64,000 nucleotides of DNA from Breviolum minutum Mf 1.05b.01 (GCA_000507305.1 DF241056.1:26755-90754), one strand, 5' to 3'. Numbered from the stretch's first letter, positions 47,804 through 59,665 are shown. Program-made: numbers and translations. The notes: generated by a model not told the origin, from the sequence alone.

Positions 47804-49542
47804 CTGATCATCGTATCTGATGCAAAACTCTCAAGATGCAGAGGAAGCGCTTCAAAAGATGGCTCCAGCACCCTAAAAGCATCCATCCAAAATTCCGACT
47901 CTCTGGCGTCAAAAACATTCAGAATGTCTCATGAGTTTTCGTCCCTTGATGGTCCACCTTGAAGGCTTACAAGCTATGAAATACATCGGCCAAGCGTCAT
48001 CGGTGGCTGCACTTAGGATACCTTGGCACATTCTTTGCATCTGGCTGTGACTTGATCTTACATGGGTCCTTTCAATGTCATACTGCAACTTCACCGGAAA
48101 GACTTTGGCTCAGAATCAAATAGGGCTTTTGCGGAGACATGGAACCATTTCAAAATTGCAAGTTTTTAAGAAACTTAGCCGGCCCCCCAAATAAAATGAA
48201 CAATGAGGCAATGAACCCGGTCGTGTTTTTTTTAAGCCCAAAATTTCAGACATAGAAACCAAGTCTTCAGTGTTCCAATTACACCAGCTTGGCTTTGCAA
48301 TAGGCTATAGGATGCTAATACCAACAAGAAATTAACTTCGTGGAGTGCAATGGAAGTTATGTACATCCACAAGGTGACAAAACTGCACGAACTCATCTGC
48401 TGTCCCTCTATCCGCAACAAGACACGTCGCTTGATCGCCTTGCACAAAACATGGTTGACAAAGCCACGGACAAAACAAGAGGCGACCCAGCCGTGACCCA
48501 ACCACTCTGCACTGCATGTGTTGAGTTGACATACAACAGAATTATTTTTGCCACAAAAACATCAATCAACAGAACTCATCCCTATCTCCTGCCTCCACTC
48601 GTGGAGGTGACTCTATATAAGGAATGCGGGCTCCAGTTTTTCTTTCCATCTGGAAGTCGCTTGGCTGCTCACCCTGGTGAGTAAACCCACGGTTTCCAGA
48701 TTGCAGTCGAAGGACGCGTGGCAGTGAGAATCAACACTAGAGTTGCTGTTGTTGGAAATGTGACCCTAGCAACAGAATGTATCTGCTTCCTGCGTTGTAT
48801 CAAACAGAAAATCTGGAGCATGAATCTCAAGCTTCAGTGTTGAGATCCTGGAAAGTTTGAAGGCGGCGGCACCAAAACTCGAACATCTCGAGAAATGAGA
48901 AATAAATTGTGAGGCGGAATTCAATTTTCCATGTATATAGTGTGTGTATAACTGTATAACTGCACTTGGATCTATTATTTGGCCGGACGCACCGTGCGAT
49001 GCGTGACAAAAGCAAGCAAACCCTTGATCTAAAGTCGAAGATTGACGAGAAAAACCTACAGATCGGACCAAATGGAGAGAGTTCTTGCATTTGGGAATCC
49101 CAAACCTGCAGATTTTCAGCATCTAAACTGGACAATGCTGGACATCCCAAGATGGTGTGCTATCAATAAGCATCAACCAGTTCCACCTGCAAAACTGAAG
49201 CTGGCATCAGTGCATTCTCAATTTTTAACGATGTCTAATCTCTCCTGAACTCTCAGTCTCCTCTGCATTCGATGCAGAGCCCCAGAGGCACACCAAACCA
49301 CACTTCCAAGGGAGGACATCTGATAAGGTTTATGGAAGACATGTTCTCAGTGTATATAGTTACAGGCATTGGCATCTTCGGTATGGCCCATGGACTAGGT
49401 TTTTTGGTCTGATTTCGATTTCCTCCATCAACTGGTCCACTTTGGAGGCTACCTTCTGCCCCGCTCGTGTGGCCCAACTTTCAGCTCGGGGTAGCAAATC
49501 TTCAGCAATCAAATGGCTCGCTAAAACTGGTGCGGTCAACAA
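47804..49542 (-). CDS. Candidate minus-strand exons upstream of the nucleotidyltransferase
   Basis: At about 47830-47910 a frame reads EFWMDAFRVLEPSFEALPLH, and at 48060-48110 FPVKLQYDIERTH ends at a GTAAGA donor; both could be N-terminal exons of the nucleotidyltransferase. At about 48335-48450 GDQATCLVADRGTADEFVQF is codon-like. At about 49395-49520 LIAEDLLPRAESWATRAGQK then VASKVDQLMEEIEI is a clear amphipathic helix. None has both splice sites secured. Confidence 0.45.
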
Positions 49543-50655
49543 ACAATTTTTGTATGAATGTAAACATGTAAATCATGCCTGCCTATATTGCTGGTAAAGT
49601 CTACGACATAGTATCATCGCAAGTATTTTTGTGACGACATCATATTACTGAATACGCATGTGGACGTGTGTACGCTTCAACTGACATCGTCCTTGATGCT
49701 GCTGTTTCTGTCGCACCCATCTTTAAAAAATACGTCGCACCAGACTCTTGTGGGGATTCTTCTTGCGGCCCAAACCTGCAAGAGCCAGCCTTATCTTCCA
49801 AGGGCACTGGGAAGAAGCTCCAGCATGAAACTTGGCACCTGCCGCCATTACAGTATTTTTTCTATTGTAATACACATCATTACAATTTCAGTTTCCTACA
49901 AAGCTTGCGCGTAGGTACCATGGCATGCCATGTGAAGCTGGCTGTACCAAACACAACAGCAGCCGTTGGCCTGCTGAGATGTTGGTATGGAATTTGAAAC
50001 TACAGGCCCTTGGGTGATGTGAAAAGATATGAGGGCGCCCAGTTGCCGATCTTCAACCTTGGGTTCAGGAGGAAATTTCGAGAAAGAGACAAATCAGAAA
50101 CAGTCAAGGGGATTGTACCAGGGGCCAAGCTTTTCTGATTCAAGTTCAAGATGCATACTCTTATACAATGCAATTAACAATACATCTGCCTATGTTTATT
50201 CTCGTTGGATAACATTGCTGCAGCTGCTTGATCCTTGGTGCTTGTCGCCGTCACAGTATCTTCTTCGCAATTCTATAGGCGGGAATTACGAACAATCCTG
50301 AAGGATTAAAACTTAGTATCGACATGTATCGACCACAAGCCTATGTCAACTGCCAGTTCTAGCCCTCAAAAAATCTCCTCGTTGCCCTTTTCACATTCCA
50401 CCACTATTACAACAAGTTGCTTCAGTTCCCATCTCTCAACATCCCATAGGAACGAGAGTAAGGGAAGAAAAATTATCTACTACACAATTCCACTCTTGTA
50501 TACTCCAGTAGCACTTGCACTTCTGACCCAAAGGGGAGCATCTTACAACGGTGGCAGCTCCCTCAAGTGCATGAAGCGAAGCCACCAAAAAATGCCAAGG
50601 GGCTCCATTGAGGATGAGGGCAGCGGGACGCAGCCGTGGCCACCGCATCACTTAC
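49543..50655. other. Uncertain exons only
   Basis: A stretch at 49660-49850 is open and codon-like on both strands. A minus exon at about 50200-50275 (NCEEDTVTATSTKDQAAAAM after a CCTATAG acceptor) is plausible. Nothing else is supported. Confidence 0.35.
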
Positions 50656-50725
50656 TTGGAGGCTTTGCATCCTTCGCCTCCTTGGCATCCTTGGCATCCT
50701 TTGTGTCCTTGGCATCAGCCACCGC
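50656..50725 (-). CDS. Small exon encoding KDA repeats
   Basis: Between a GCTAG acceptor and a GTAAGT donor, 23 codons encode AVADAKDTKDAKDAKEAKDA then KPP. The repeated Lys-Asp-Ala unit comes from a tandem GGATGCCAA DNA repeat. It is likely a solvent-exposed helix or linker. Confidence 0.65.
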
Positions 50726-51045
50726 CTAGCGCATGTGTATTGAGTCCAGGGGTCGATAATGGAGACTTATTCAGTTCATGACATGCTTGCAAAGAGGTTG
50801 TGCAGAAGTGGAAAGATAGAAAATATGGAATTGAAAAAAACAGAAATTGATCCATCATTCATTCATCTGTCTACTACAATCAATGTCTTGCAAGCCCTTC
50901 CAAAACGATCCCGCATCCGTGTGCCACAACATGCAACCAGGCCTTGGGTTTGAAGGGAATCTGCGCATAGCAGTCTATACCTCAACAATTCTGGATCCAC
51001 AAATGACATGCCAAACTCTTGCCAAGGAAATGAATCCAAACTCAC

Positions 51046-51149
51046 CAACTTTCTTGATCCAAGCTGGGCTTTCACTGCACAAAAGATCTATGATGGAGCT
51101 TAGCAAGACATCATGGTGCCCATCCCGCTTCAATCTAATCGTCTTCAAC
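51046..51149 (-). CDS. Internal exon of unknown protein
   Basis: From a GTCTAG acceptor to a GTGAGT donor, 34 codons read LKTIRLKRDGHHDVLLSSII then DLLCSESPAWIKKV. The phase is consistent at both ends and the helix is well formed. No family recognised. A further frame at 51340-51460 (SVVLALSRLGSSREAFPADD) may be another exon of the same gene. Confidence 0.65.
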
Positions 51150-52143
51150 CTAGACTTGGTTGGATTTGATGCTGAGGGCTCCAGCTGCTTGTGATGATGC
51201 CGCAAAGCCCGACAAAAGCGTCATGGGTCTGATAGAGCAGCGACCTGAGAATTAGGAGATCACATGTTCCAGTCACGTTACGCCTCCAGAAAGCAATATT
51301 CATAAACAACAAACCTCCTGAACTCAATGCCTGCACAGAACTTGGGCAAAAGCAAATGCGAAGTCTGTATCATCAGCAGGGAATGCTTCACGACTGCTTC
51401 CCAACCTTGACAATGCAAGCACGACACTTCGTGCTTTAATTTGTATGATCATGCCCTGATGGTATAGGCAGTGAAGACCCTTGCCAGTATCAAGCAGTGT
51501 TCGAGCCACCAACAACTGAATCGCACAATCGGGAGTTGATGATCTTGAACCAAAAATATGTTTCTACAATAGTATGTCTGTCACTGTGTCTAGTATGTGT
51601 ATACCTTCCCTTCGCGCCTGCCTTCATGTTGTTCGCTTCATGTCACATAACCATAGCACTTCTCAAACACTTCTCTGACTCGAAGACTGCCCGAAGCTGA
51701 TTGATCAGATTAAAGAATAAAGTCCAACAGGAGGTAGCAAGACTGACCTGTTGAAAATTACCAATCTGCAGAAGTCCAAAATTAATACTTAGTAGTAGTA
51801 ACGTTCAACAGTCGAACTTGGCTGAGATCTGCTACTCTTCGCAAGCTGGTCTCGTTTTTCTTCCTGTGGCGACAGAAGATGCCAGAAGTTTTGCTTCACT
51901 TTAGAATCAGAAAAACAGCAGAAATCCTACACATCCGTGAGAAATGCAAAACATTTTGGTAGCAACAATTAGGGTCAACACATCCAGATATGTCATCGTA
52001 TGTCTGGCCGGATCCGGATCAATCCAGGAACTTGAAGACCAAATCCCAAATGATGTTTGTGGATTCACGACAGGGCATTAAGAATTGAAGGCTAAAAGTG
52101 CAACTGAATTTTGAAGAATCAGTTTTCAAAAAAAATCTGACAC

Positions 52144-52440
52144 CAAATTCAGGCTCCTTAAGGCCAATATCCATAATCTTCTTGAGCTGGGTCACGACCT
52201 GGCAAGCACTTGTTCTTGGTTTTTTCTTCGAATCTGAGCATGTCTCTTGCCGGGGATCCGAGATTGCTGTCAATTCTTGGGCTGGACCTCTAGTACAAGT
52301 AGCTTGGAACTGCCATACGAACCCCGCCATTGACAGAGGCTGGCCTGGAGCATCTCTGTAAAATGCACAGGCAGTGCACCAACCCCACCCGTCAGCAACT
52401 GGCCAGGATGACTCCCACGAAGTTGCAAAAGGTGAAAATC
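52144..52440 (-). CDS. Two exons of unknown protein
   Basis: Exon 52144-52198, between a TTGCCAG acceptor and a GTGTCA donor, encodes VVTQLKKIMDIGLKEPEF. Upstream, 52275-52440 is open in a frame reading GQLLTGGVGALPVHFTEMLQ and LCQWRGSYGSSKLLVLE before a GTCCAG donor. The two may be consecutive exons. No family recognised. Confidence 0.55.
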
Positions 52441-52618
52441 CTTGACAGGCAATCATGTCATGCCTCTAAGCCACGAGATACACCCAAACTAGCGCACCTT
52501 GCCTTTAAATGCTTCACAGTCAAATCTGAAAGATTGTGCATTGTCTGGCCCGAAAATTCCGATAACTCAGTTTTCCATTTCATCATCTGCTGAAACGCTT
52601 CGTGTTGAGGCTAGGACT

Positions 52619-52779
52619 TCAATCCCAGCTGGATGGTGCCAGTGCCTGCCCTGGCAGCTGTGCCATTGGTTTTGCTTCGCATGTCTGAAGCATTGCAACA
52701 CCCAAGTCACCAAGGTGGCTTGTTTCGGCGTTCAAATCAACAAGTACCACCATAGTCTCTCCCAAAATCTCTATAAAAT
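52619..52779 (-). CDS. 3'-terminal exon of unknown gene
   Basis: After a GGCAACAG acceptor: FIEILGETMVVLVDLNAETS, then HLGDLGVAMLQTCEAK, ending PSSWD and TGA. Coding character is good. If the TGA is the true stop, the exons at 52144-52440 belong to the next gene downstream. Confidence 0.6.
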
Positions 52780-53083
52780 CTGTTGCCGCGGAACATAAGA
52801 TTGCCATTGAATATGGGTATTGGAGTATATGACCGTGCTGTTTTTTTTTAAAGGTCACAAACGACTAGTATCGCTGAGCAAAAGTGTGCTGCTTCCAAGT
52901 GCATCCATGAATAACAGAGAATCAACTGCCTCTTGCCGCCGGAGAGGATCTTCCACTGCTTCAGCCTAAGTCACAGGATCACACTATAGGACGAAAGCTT
53001 GAAGAGGCAGTCCGAATGGGAGATACAAAGAGTAAAGCTTGGAGGGTTCAAAAACACACACTGTGTGAAACGCAACTTTCAAG

Positions 53084-53779
53084 GCACATCTTTCTACAGC
53101 TGCTACAGCAAAGCTTTCAAGACTCCTTTCGAGACTCTCAAGCACCCAATGCAAGCTGCATGCTTCCAGATTCAAGGTGCAGACATACCAATGTGGTCCG
53201 TGATCAGGAAACAGATCAAAGAGACCTGCTTCAAAGTGGCAGAGGTTCAACAGCCGGCATTTATCTTGATCTTGATTTCAGCCTGAGTCATGGACGACTC
53301 CACCCTCATATCTTATCACACTTGTCCCTTGTCATAAAACAAAATTGTTCATTTGTATGAAGCCCTGCATGTTGAGGTTGGAATGTCACCCAACCTTCTG
53401 CACGACATCCAGCACTAGGTCTAGTGGATTGTCTATCTTGAAAGACCTCAGGATCTCCACATATAAACTCGTCGGGTTTCATTGAAGGCTGCTCCAAGTT
53501 GCGTCTTCTCCAAATTGAATGGGGGGGTGGATCTTGAAAAGGACACAAAGCCAATGATTCGTGTTTTGTCAATCAGAAATCTGGCTTCACTTGGTCTTTC
53601 ACTTTTGGGCCAAGTTGCTGCGGCAAGCCCTGTATGACAGGAAGCTCCTGGAAAGCAGATACGATTTTGGGGACGAGGGTTTGTCAAAAGAGCGAACCAA
53701 GGACCATGGGTACTTTGGAACACCCAGAAATCTCAAGAAGTGCCTGAATGATGGAATACAACATTTGTGGATCCGGATG
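53084..53779 (+). CDS. Plus-strand gene, two exons seen, unknown protein
   Basis: Exon 53084-53244: after a TTTCAAG acceptor, 53 codons SFYSCYSKAFKTPFETLKHP, MQAACFQIQGADIPMWSVIR and KQIKETCFKVAE, ending at a GTTCAA donor. Exon 53615-53779: after a GCCAAG acceptor, 55 codons LLRQALYDRKLLESRYDFGD, EGLSKERTKDHGYFGTPRNL and KKCLNDGIQHLWIRM, ending at a GTCATG donor. Both are strongly coding on the plus strand, so this interval runs against the main array. The ends of exon 1 (phase 0) and exon 2 (lead 0) agree. No family recognised. Confidence 0.7.
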
Positions 53780-54143
53780 GTCATGACAATAGTATAAATG
53801 TACATGTACTGCTTTCCCTCACACATTGCCCTTGGTGTCGTTCAGTCACGCAGATATATTGATCAAAGGAATACTAAAATGAATAAAAAGTCACACAAAA
53901 AGGCTGTAGCCAAGTCGAGAGCTGCTTGTAACTTGCAGTTTATAATCATCGCATGGCAGGATTTAGACGGGGACCACGACAGCTGCAAACAAGGCTGTCC
54001 TTCATCCAGCGATGTGTTCGTCGAGCACTCGCTAGCTGGACCATGACAGTCCTGACACAGTGGCCACATGTGTTTCTGTTTCATGCATGTAATCTTGTAT
54101 GCTGTGTAGTCATGTCAAATCATATCTAATCATAATGTAATCA

Positions 54144-54325
54144 TTATGCTAGGTGGTCATTCTCAAAACCATTGCTGCCGGCTGCCATTCTCTTCAAGAG
54201 ATGCAAGGCCTCGCATGCCCTTCCAGTCTGGCCAGTAGGGTTCCAGCCTTTGCAGTTTGCAGCGGTTTTATCTTCCTTTTCCCAGGAAAAAGGACCATCA
54301 AGGTTCCGGCCAAATCCCTTTTCAT
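54144..54325 (-). CDS. 3'-terminal exon, possibly PPR-like
   Basis: The frame reads DEKGFGRNLDGPFSWEKEDK... then GQTGRACEALHLLKRMAAGS, ending NGFENDHLA and TAA; 60 codons including the stop, with GC-rich third positions. ACEALHLLKRM has the spacing of a pentatricopeptide-repeat helix, but one helix is weak evidence. It lies between plus-strand exons, so two opposite genes interleave or one strand call is wrong. Confidence 0.5.
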
Positions 54326-54620
54326 CTTCTCATGTAACACGAGTAGCAACAGATTAAAAAGATCCGAATAGACACCATGACCTTATGGCCTCTGATATAG
54401 TTGGAACAGCTGAGGACAAGGCAGTTGGCTGCAAATAGGCCGCACTGCCAACCAACAACCGCGCAGAATACTGGAAGATTCGCGCTAGCTTGTCTCGGCC
54501 CTAGGCAGAGAAGCACCTATTTGAGTATGTCATGGTTGCCTATCATAACATCCCTTCAAACATCTGTAGATTCAAAGTTCATGGCCAGTCATACATGATC
54601 AAGAATAGATATTGACACAG

Positions 54621-54657
54621 AAAGAGAGAGAGAGAGAGGGAGAGAGAGAGAGAGAGA
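54621..54657. repeat. (AG)n simple repeat
   Basis: An AG dinucleotide run with one GG interruption. Confidence 0.95.
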
Positions 54658-54777
54658 TCCAGATGTCATCAAGATCTGCAGTCGTACATCACACGAAAAA
54701 TGTCACAAACCCCCGACTCTATCCAAAAAGTTTGCTGACAAGCGAAGTCTAGAGTTCAATAAAAAAGGTGTTCATAC

Positions 54778-54843
54778 ATGCAGCATGCACCGTTGCACCT
54801 CCGCCTTCTGTAGCAGGCCATTGAACTCTGCCAGCGACATATC
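54778..54843 (-). CDS. Small helical exon
   Basis: Exactly 22 codons, DMSLAEFNGLLQKAEVQRCM then LH, lie between a CGCCTAG acceptor and a GTATGA donor. The helix is amphipathic. Its gene is unknown; the minus frame at 55082-55330 upstream (ending MLGVWILILNCLDFLN and a stop) may be the terminal exon of another gene. Confidence 0.55.
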
Positions 54844-55822
54844 CTAGGCGAGCTTAAGATCTTCCATGGGCAAGTTAGATATGCCAAAGCTAAGCTTTGG
54901 AAAAGGAGAGTCAACAAGGTAAAGGCGTTTGACTGGAGTATTTTGAAGTCACTTCGCTTCCTTGATAGTATCATTGTCACACTACATCGTTGAGAAAGGC
55001 GCTCCAATTCCGCTTGGGACTGACAACTATTCCAATTTCGCAATAGTTATACCAATTTTTCTAGGTTTTTGCTACGTCTCTTCAATTTAAAAAGTCCAAG
55101 CAGTTCAGTATCAAGATCCAGACCCCCAGCATCCGAAAGGGCTTCATGAGAGGTTGCATCATCATTTCGCACATGGCCTTGGCCGCACACAAATGGCAAC
55201 CAAATGCAGGTCTCGCAGTCAGGAACAGCCCCACCTCACTTCCCGCGGTGCCCGCGGAAGACACGGCCGATCTAAATCCCGCAACTGAACTGAGCCGCAC
55301 AAGGCATCGATCTAAAAACCTGTGGTCTTTTGCCTCAATGGTAACCGCTCCAGCTAACACAACAGTTGTTCTGTTAAACACTGTTGGCTTTATCAGTTTT
55401 TGTTTCGCTCAATGACCAAAAACCGCAGCAATGTACAAATAGCCCGCCCTCTGGACACACTTTTTTGTCCTCAGCGACAAACACCGCCATCTGAACGAAA
55501 TAGGCGATGGCTTGACATTTGTGCAATGTTGCCATGCGCTTCATGATCTTTGATGATCTTTGTTCCCTGATGGGGCACTTGGCACCAAAAGTAGGTGCTC
55601 AAATGTCAATGAACTTCATGCTCTTGAAGTCGCCGACCTGGCTGTCCAGCCAAGAAATATCATGATGAAAGATGATGAAAGCTCGGATGCCACATTCGTA
55701 TTGATTCATCATGCGAGTTCAGAAACCCAACCACAACACCACCCTCACCAACAAAAAAGACTCCATCAAAAAATTATCACTTCCGAGATTTCGGAGAATC
55801 AGCTCTGCTAACTTTGGTCAAG

Positions 55823-55951
55823 TTCAGAACCGCAGGCTTGAACATGCAATGCTTGAACTTCTACAACTGGGAAATCCGACCAAGAGATATGACGTTGGCA
55901 GAGGTGGTGGTGCAGGACACAGCAACTGGAGCGCTTGCTCCTCGACCTGCG
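55823..55951 (+). CDS. Plus-strand exon of unknown protein
   Basis: 43 codons from a GTCAAG acceptor to a GTGCGC donor: FRTAGLNMQCLNFYNWEIRP, RDMTLAEVVVQDTATGALAP, RPA. Codon use is clearly coding in this direction. It may belong to the same plus-strand gene as 53084-53779. Confidence 0.6.
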
Positions 55952-56122
55952 GTGCGCATACAATCGCTGCTCAAGAAAAGCAAAAGTCCTCTCAATTGGC
56001 TCACACCTGCCATATCTTAATATTCATGTAGAGAGATAGTACTTGTTCTAGCCTGTACATCTAGGGTCTTGTGCCAACCCAACATCAATTCTTTGAGCCC
56101 GACAAAGCAGTTGTTATTTTGC

Positions 56123-56316
56123 TTCTCCAATAGCATCCCGTTGCACATGCACCAGTTCAGCCATCACCTCTTCGTTGAACACCACTGTGACACATTTAAC
56201 CCAAAGCGACACCTTTTGGGTTGGTCATTAAAAAAACAGGAGAATACCATTGCGACAGCAGCAACCCAAGGTGCCTTCGTTACAAGGACAAGGCCACACA
56301 TTGGTGCATAGAGGAC
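56123..56316 (-). CDS. Two exons, one with a membrane segment
   Basis: Exon 56248-56316, from a TTTCAG acceptor to a GTATTC donor, encodes VLYAPMCGLVLVTKAPWVAA then VAM, a likely membrane helix. Exon 56123-56184, from a CACAG acceptor to a GC donor, encodes VFNEEVMAELVHVQRDAIGE. The first ends in phase 0 and the second needs one preceding base, so they are not directly joined. Confidence 0.5.
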
Positions 56317-56399
56317 CTGAAAGTTCAAAGAGCTTCGGGACCATATGCCTAATGAACATGAAGAGGGAATATTTGATGATATGATAAACAATACATCAC

Positions 56400-57900
56400 A
56401 TCATTATATACAGTAATCTAAAAGTGATGGGCAAATGGAAAGTTATGGGAAATAAAAAACCTCTCCTAGTGATACAGTAACTATCGGAGATTGGAGACTC
56501 CGGCCTCATTCATGCTGTTCGCTCGGACCTGCAGATGAAACTGGGAAGCACTTTGAAGGTGTTTGAAAGCGGAGATACGAGTCATGTCCGAACTTTAACT
56601 GATACTTGTAAAGCAAATCACTGCAAGCATACCTCAACTTAGAGACTTCGATTTGTTCTGCTTATTTGTTCCTCCACTAAGTCCTTCACACTAAACTTCA
56701 CTAAGGCCCACTCCACTGCAAGTAAGGCATGTTCCAGTTGAGCCGGCTGACCACTGAAGGGCCGCACCTTGGCTGCAGGAGGATGACAGGAGGGTCATGT
56801 GTCAAAGGTGCGCCGTGTCCTGGGCATCAATCGAATATCAGCGAGTTGAATTTAGCTTCACCAAAATACCAAAAAGTTTGGTTAAACGGACGTGTTACCT
56901 ATTTGGAGGAAGATTGCCCATGCGAGTTTCAAAAGTGTCGTTCCTTCTGAGGTTTTACGTTTTGCCCGGTCGAAGAGATCAAACAAAATAGGACTCAGTG
57001 AGTTCGAATTGGACGCGTGTACGGCAACCTTCCGTCATATCCCCACTTATCCACGAACAGAAAGGCTGCAAGAGATTCTGGAACACCAACAACAATCTAG
57101 AAGAAAAACGGAGAATCCTTTTTTCCTTGCTTTCGCAAAGGCGTCGGCCGGAAAGGATGCGGCTTTCTGGTGGGAATGCAAGTGTCTGGGGTTCGAAAGG
57201 TTGCAATGCTGCTGCTTTGGGGTCTCAAACTCACAACCAGCTGCACTCCACCAGAACTACTGACATTAGCTGAATCCTGAGATGGGCTGCCTTCCTGGCA
57301 CCCCTTCATGGGTCAAGCTGCAGACCGTTGGGCAAGGTCCTTTCCTTTGGAAGGTATGCCTATGAGTCTGATCTATGAAATCGCCCAGGAAGCCTTAAGG
57401 GTTTGAAATACTCCTTGATCCATCAAAAAACTTCAACAAGTTTACAGTTACAAAGGACTCAATCTTCCAGGCAAATCAAGTGCCAGTCTCAATGCAAGGG
57501 TCATACACTCTCAGAAGACTGCTCTGGCAGGAAGCCACCACATACCTCAAAACACAGAGGAACACTGACCTCGACATCTTTCGCGAAGCTAGCGATTTGG
57601 AACAAACGAATGGGACAAAAGAAAAAGATAGAAAAAGCATGCTAGCACCTAAGCAAACATGTTTGCTGGAAGGGAACTTTGAAGCATCTGGATCAACTCC
57701 AATCGCCTGGTTGAATACGGGACAAGATATCATTGATCTCAACCGCCAAGATGCAGTTCGGACAAAGGCGCGGTGTGACACCTTGCTAATTTCTTGATAT
57801 TTTTCTCGAAGCTCTGGCTGTGACCATTGCTTCTCCTCGCCACAAGGTGCATACTCACAAATGGTCCTGAACTGAATATCTGTAACTGAGTAATCATGGG
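56400..57900. other. Competing frames, no firm gene
   Basis: At 57100-57290 three minus frames and one plus frame are open; one minus frame (DSANVSSSGGVQLVVSLRPQ...) follows a CTCAG acceptor and ends in a stop. At 57500-57610 both strands look codon-like. I could not choose between them. Confidence 0.3.
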
Positions 57901-58529
57901 TACTTATAAATCAAAGAGTGTCACAAATAGCGTCTAAAGCAGAGAAACAGTCACAAAGAGTGCTCAAATTCTGCCCGCAAACAAATTTCCCAAACCTCTC
58001 AGAATCAGAAACACTTCGAGTGGGAAGGGAACAAAAAGACTCGTGCCTGCATGATGCCGAATCCTGGCAGGGGGGCAATGGGAGCCACACCACCGCTGAC
58101 TGAAAAAATGACCAAAAGAAAACTAAGTTGCCAAGAAGTATTAGTATGCATAGTACGCATTCATAACCTGTAGCCAGATACAAACAGTAATCAGTAATCT
58201 ACAAAAAACATACAAACATGAAACCATCCCGACCTCTCTTTACATTGCAACCATGTCCCCCGTGCCTGGAAAGCCCGTGCGGATGCCGGAGGAAGACCAA
58301 AAACTGGCGCCCAAGGGATCCGTAACTTCTCGGCCATGTGGCATCCAGCTGGGGATTTGCTCGTAGGGATCCTCGCCTGGAGCTTTTTGAACACACGACA
58401 CTCACTGTACGGTGTGTGATCCTTGGGTGGCAAGTACAGTCTCTCAGGCCCTAAGTCTGTGAGGAGGGTTTGTAATCTGCACAGAAAATGCGAACAGAAC
58501 GCACCACCCACTTCTGAACCATCCTCCTT

Positions 58530-59150
58530 GATGTTGTAGACGCTCAGGCAGCACTTTGATCACGTGAGGCTCCGCATCCTTCTGGCTGATGTTCACATAA
58601 ATGCGTCCAAACTGATCTGTCTTATCCTGATCAGCAAAGAAGATAATAAAGTACAAACATGAACAAGAAGATAACAAGAAGCATGTTGACCAAACGATCA
58701 ATCTGCGGGGCTGTGTTCTGACCACAGTGCACCACATCACCTGAGCTTCCCACAGACACCACGGTGCCCGCTAGGCCATTGAGCTCATGTCGGCGCTTCA
58801 TATTCTGAAGCCGCACCTGCTGACCGAGCTGAGCAACCATGCCAGCTGTCTCCTGCACGACATGAATCAACGAATGAACCAAGCCACAAGCTAAAATCTA
58901 ATCATCTAATCGTCAAATGAAATAGAGAAACCATGAGTCATGAGTCATGCGCAGTCATGAATCATGAGGGTATTATGGGTATTTCTATGGATTTTGGAGT
59001 GGAATCACACTATCTCCCCACCATCGTCCACCATCTTCCTCACCTCCACGGCTCTGGTCCCTACCACAAGACCCGGCCGCCGTGGAGGTGGAGCCAAGAA
59101 GGCCGCAGCATCTCGACCTTCGAAGGGTTGAGGGAAACACAACTTCTCAA
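58530..59150 (-). CDS. Protein with an ELNG-containing beta domain split by an intron
   Basis: Exon 58741-58852 follows a TCGTGCAG acceptor and encodes ETAGMVAQLGQQVRLQNMKR then RHELNGLAGTVVSVGSS, ending one base into a codon at a GTGATG donor. It joins in phase to the exon starting at 58616 (DQFGRIYVNISQKDAEPHVI then KVLPERLQ). Together they give the pattern V-L-x-N...ELNG..G.V.....GR..V......V.PE.L, a small beta domain I know from memory as frequent in dinoflagellate proteins; its function is unclear. An earlier exon near 59063-59140 (RDAAAFLAPPPRRPGLVVGT...) ends at a GTGAGG donor. Downstream, 58290-58400 has two competing frames. Confidence 0.6.
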
Positions 59151-59478
59151 AGGAGAAGAGCTGCCATGACACGATGCCATGACATGCCATGACTTTTTGA
59201 GTCCTTTTGACCTATCGAACTTGCCTCACAACTTGTGGCGTCAACCCTTTTATCCGTCCTTGAGCATACAGGTTTGCACACTTAGAGTACCTTAGGTTCC
59301 CCCCCACACTGCCAAAAAGACTTCACCTTGTCCTGTACAGAAGGATCGAAAGGTCAGGTGCTCTTTCTGCTGCTGGTCCTACACACGATGACGGCGTGTT
59401 CGGAAGAACCCATTCATCAAATTGACTAATTCCACTAAGGCAGGTCAGAGGAAACAATCTGAAAGCATTCCATTTTCC

Positions 59479-59665
59479 TCACAGCAACACATTCACTTGC
59501 ACATTTGGTCGAATTCGAGTCCTTGATTTTTTGCTCTTGTCGATGTGGATCACGATCCCGGTATGGCTCTCGCATGTCATGTAGCCGCGGCATGGCACCG
59601 GGAAGGAAACGTACGTCCCCCAGACTATCGAGCGATCCCACGAAGATGTCAAGCGTGTAAAGTTC
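59479..59665 (-). CDS. 3'-terminal exon of unknown gene
   Basis: The frame with GC-rich third positions reads WGTYVSFPVPCRGYMTCESH, then TGIVIHIDKSKKSRTRIRPN, ending VQVNVLL and TGA at 59479. An alternative frame (LDSLGDVRFLPGAMPRLHDM) is open but has poorer codon use. The 5' boundary is approximate. The content is beta-rich, with no family recognised. Confidence 0.55.

Noticed and set aside
52984-53250. Minus-strand frame with a helical look
   Set aside because: Shadow of the strongly coding plus exon 53084-53244, which has in-phase acceptor and donor.
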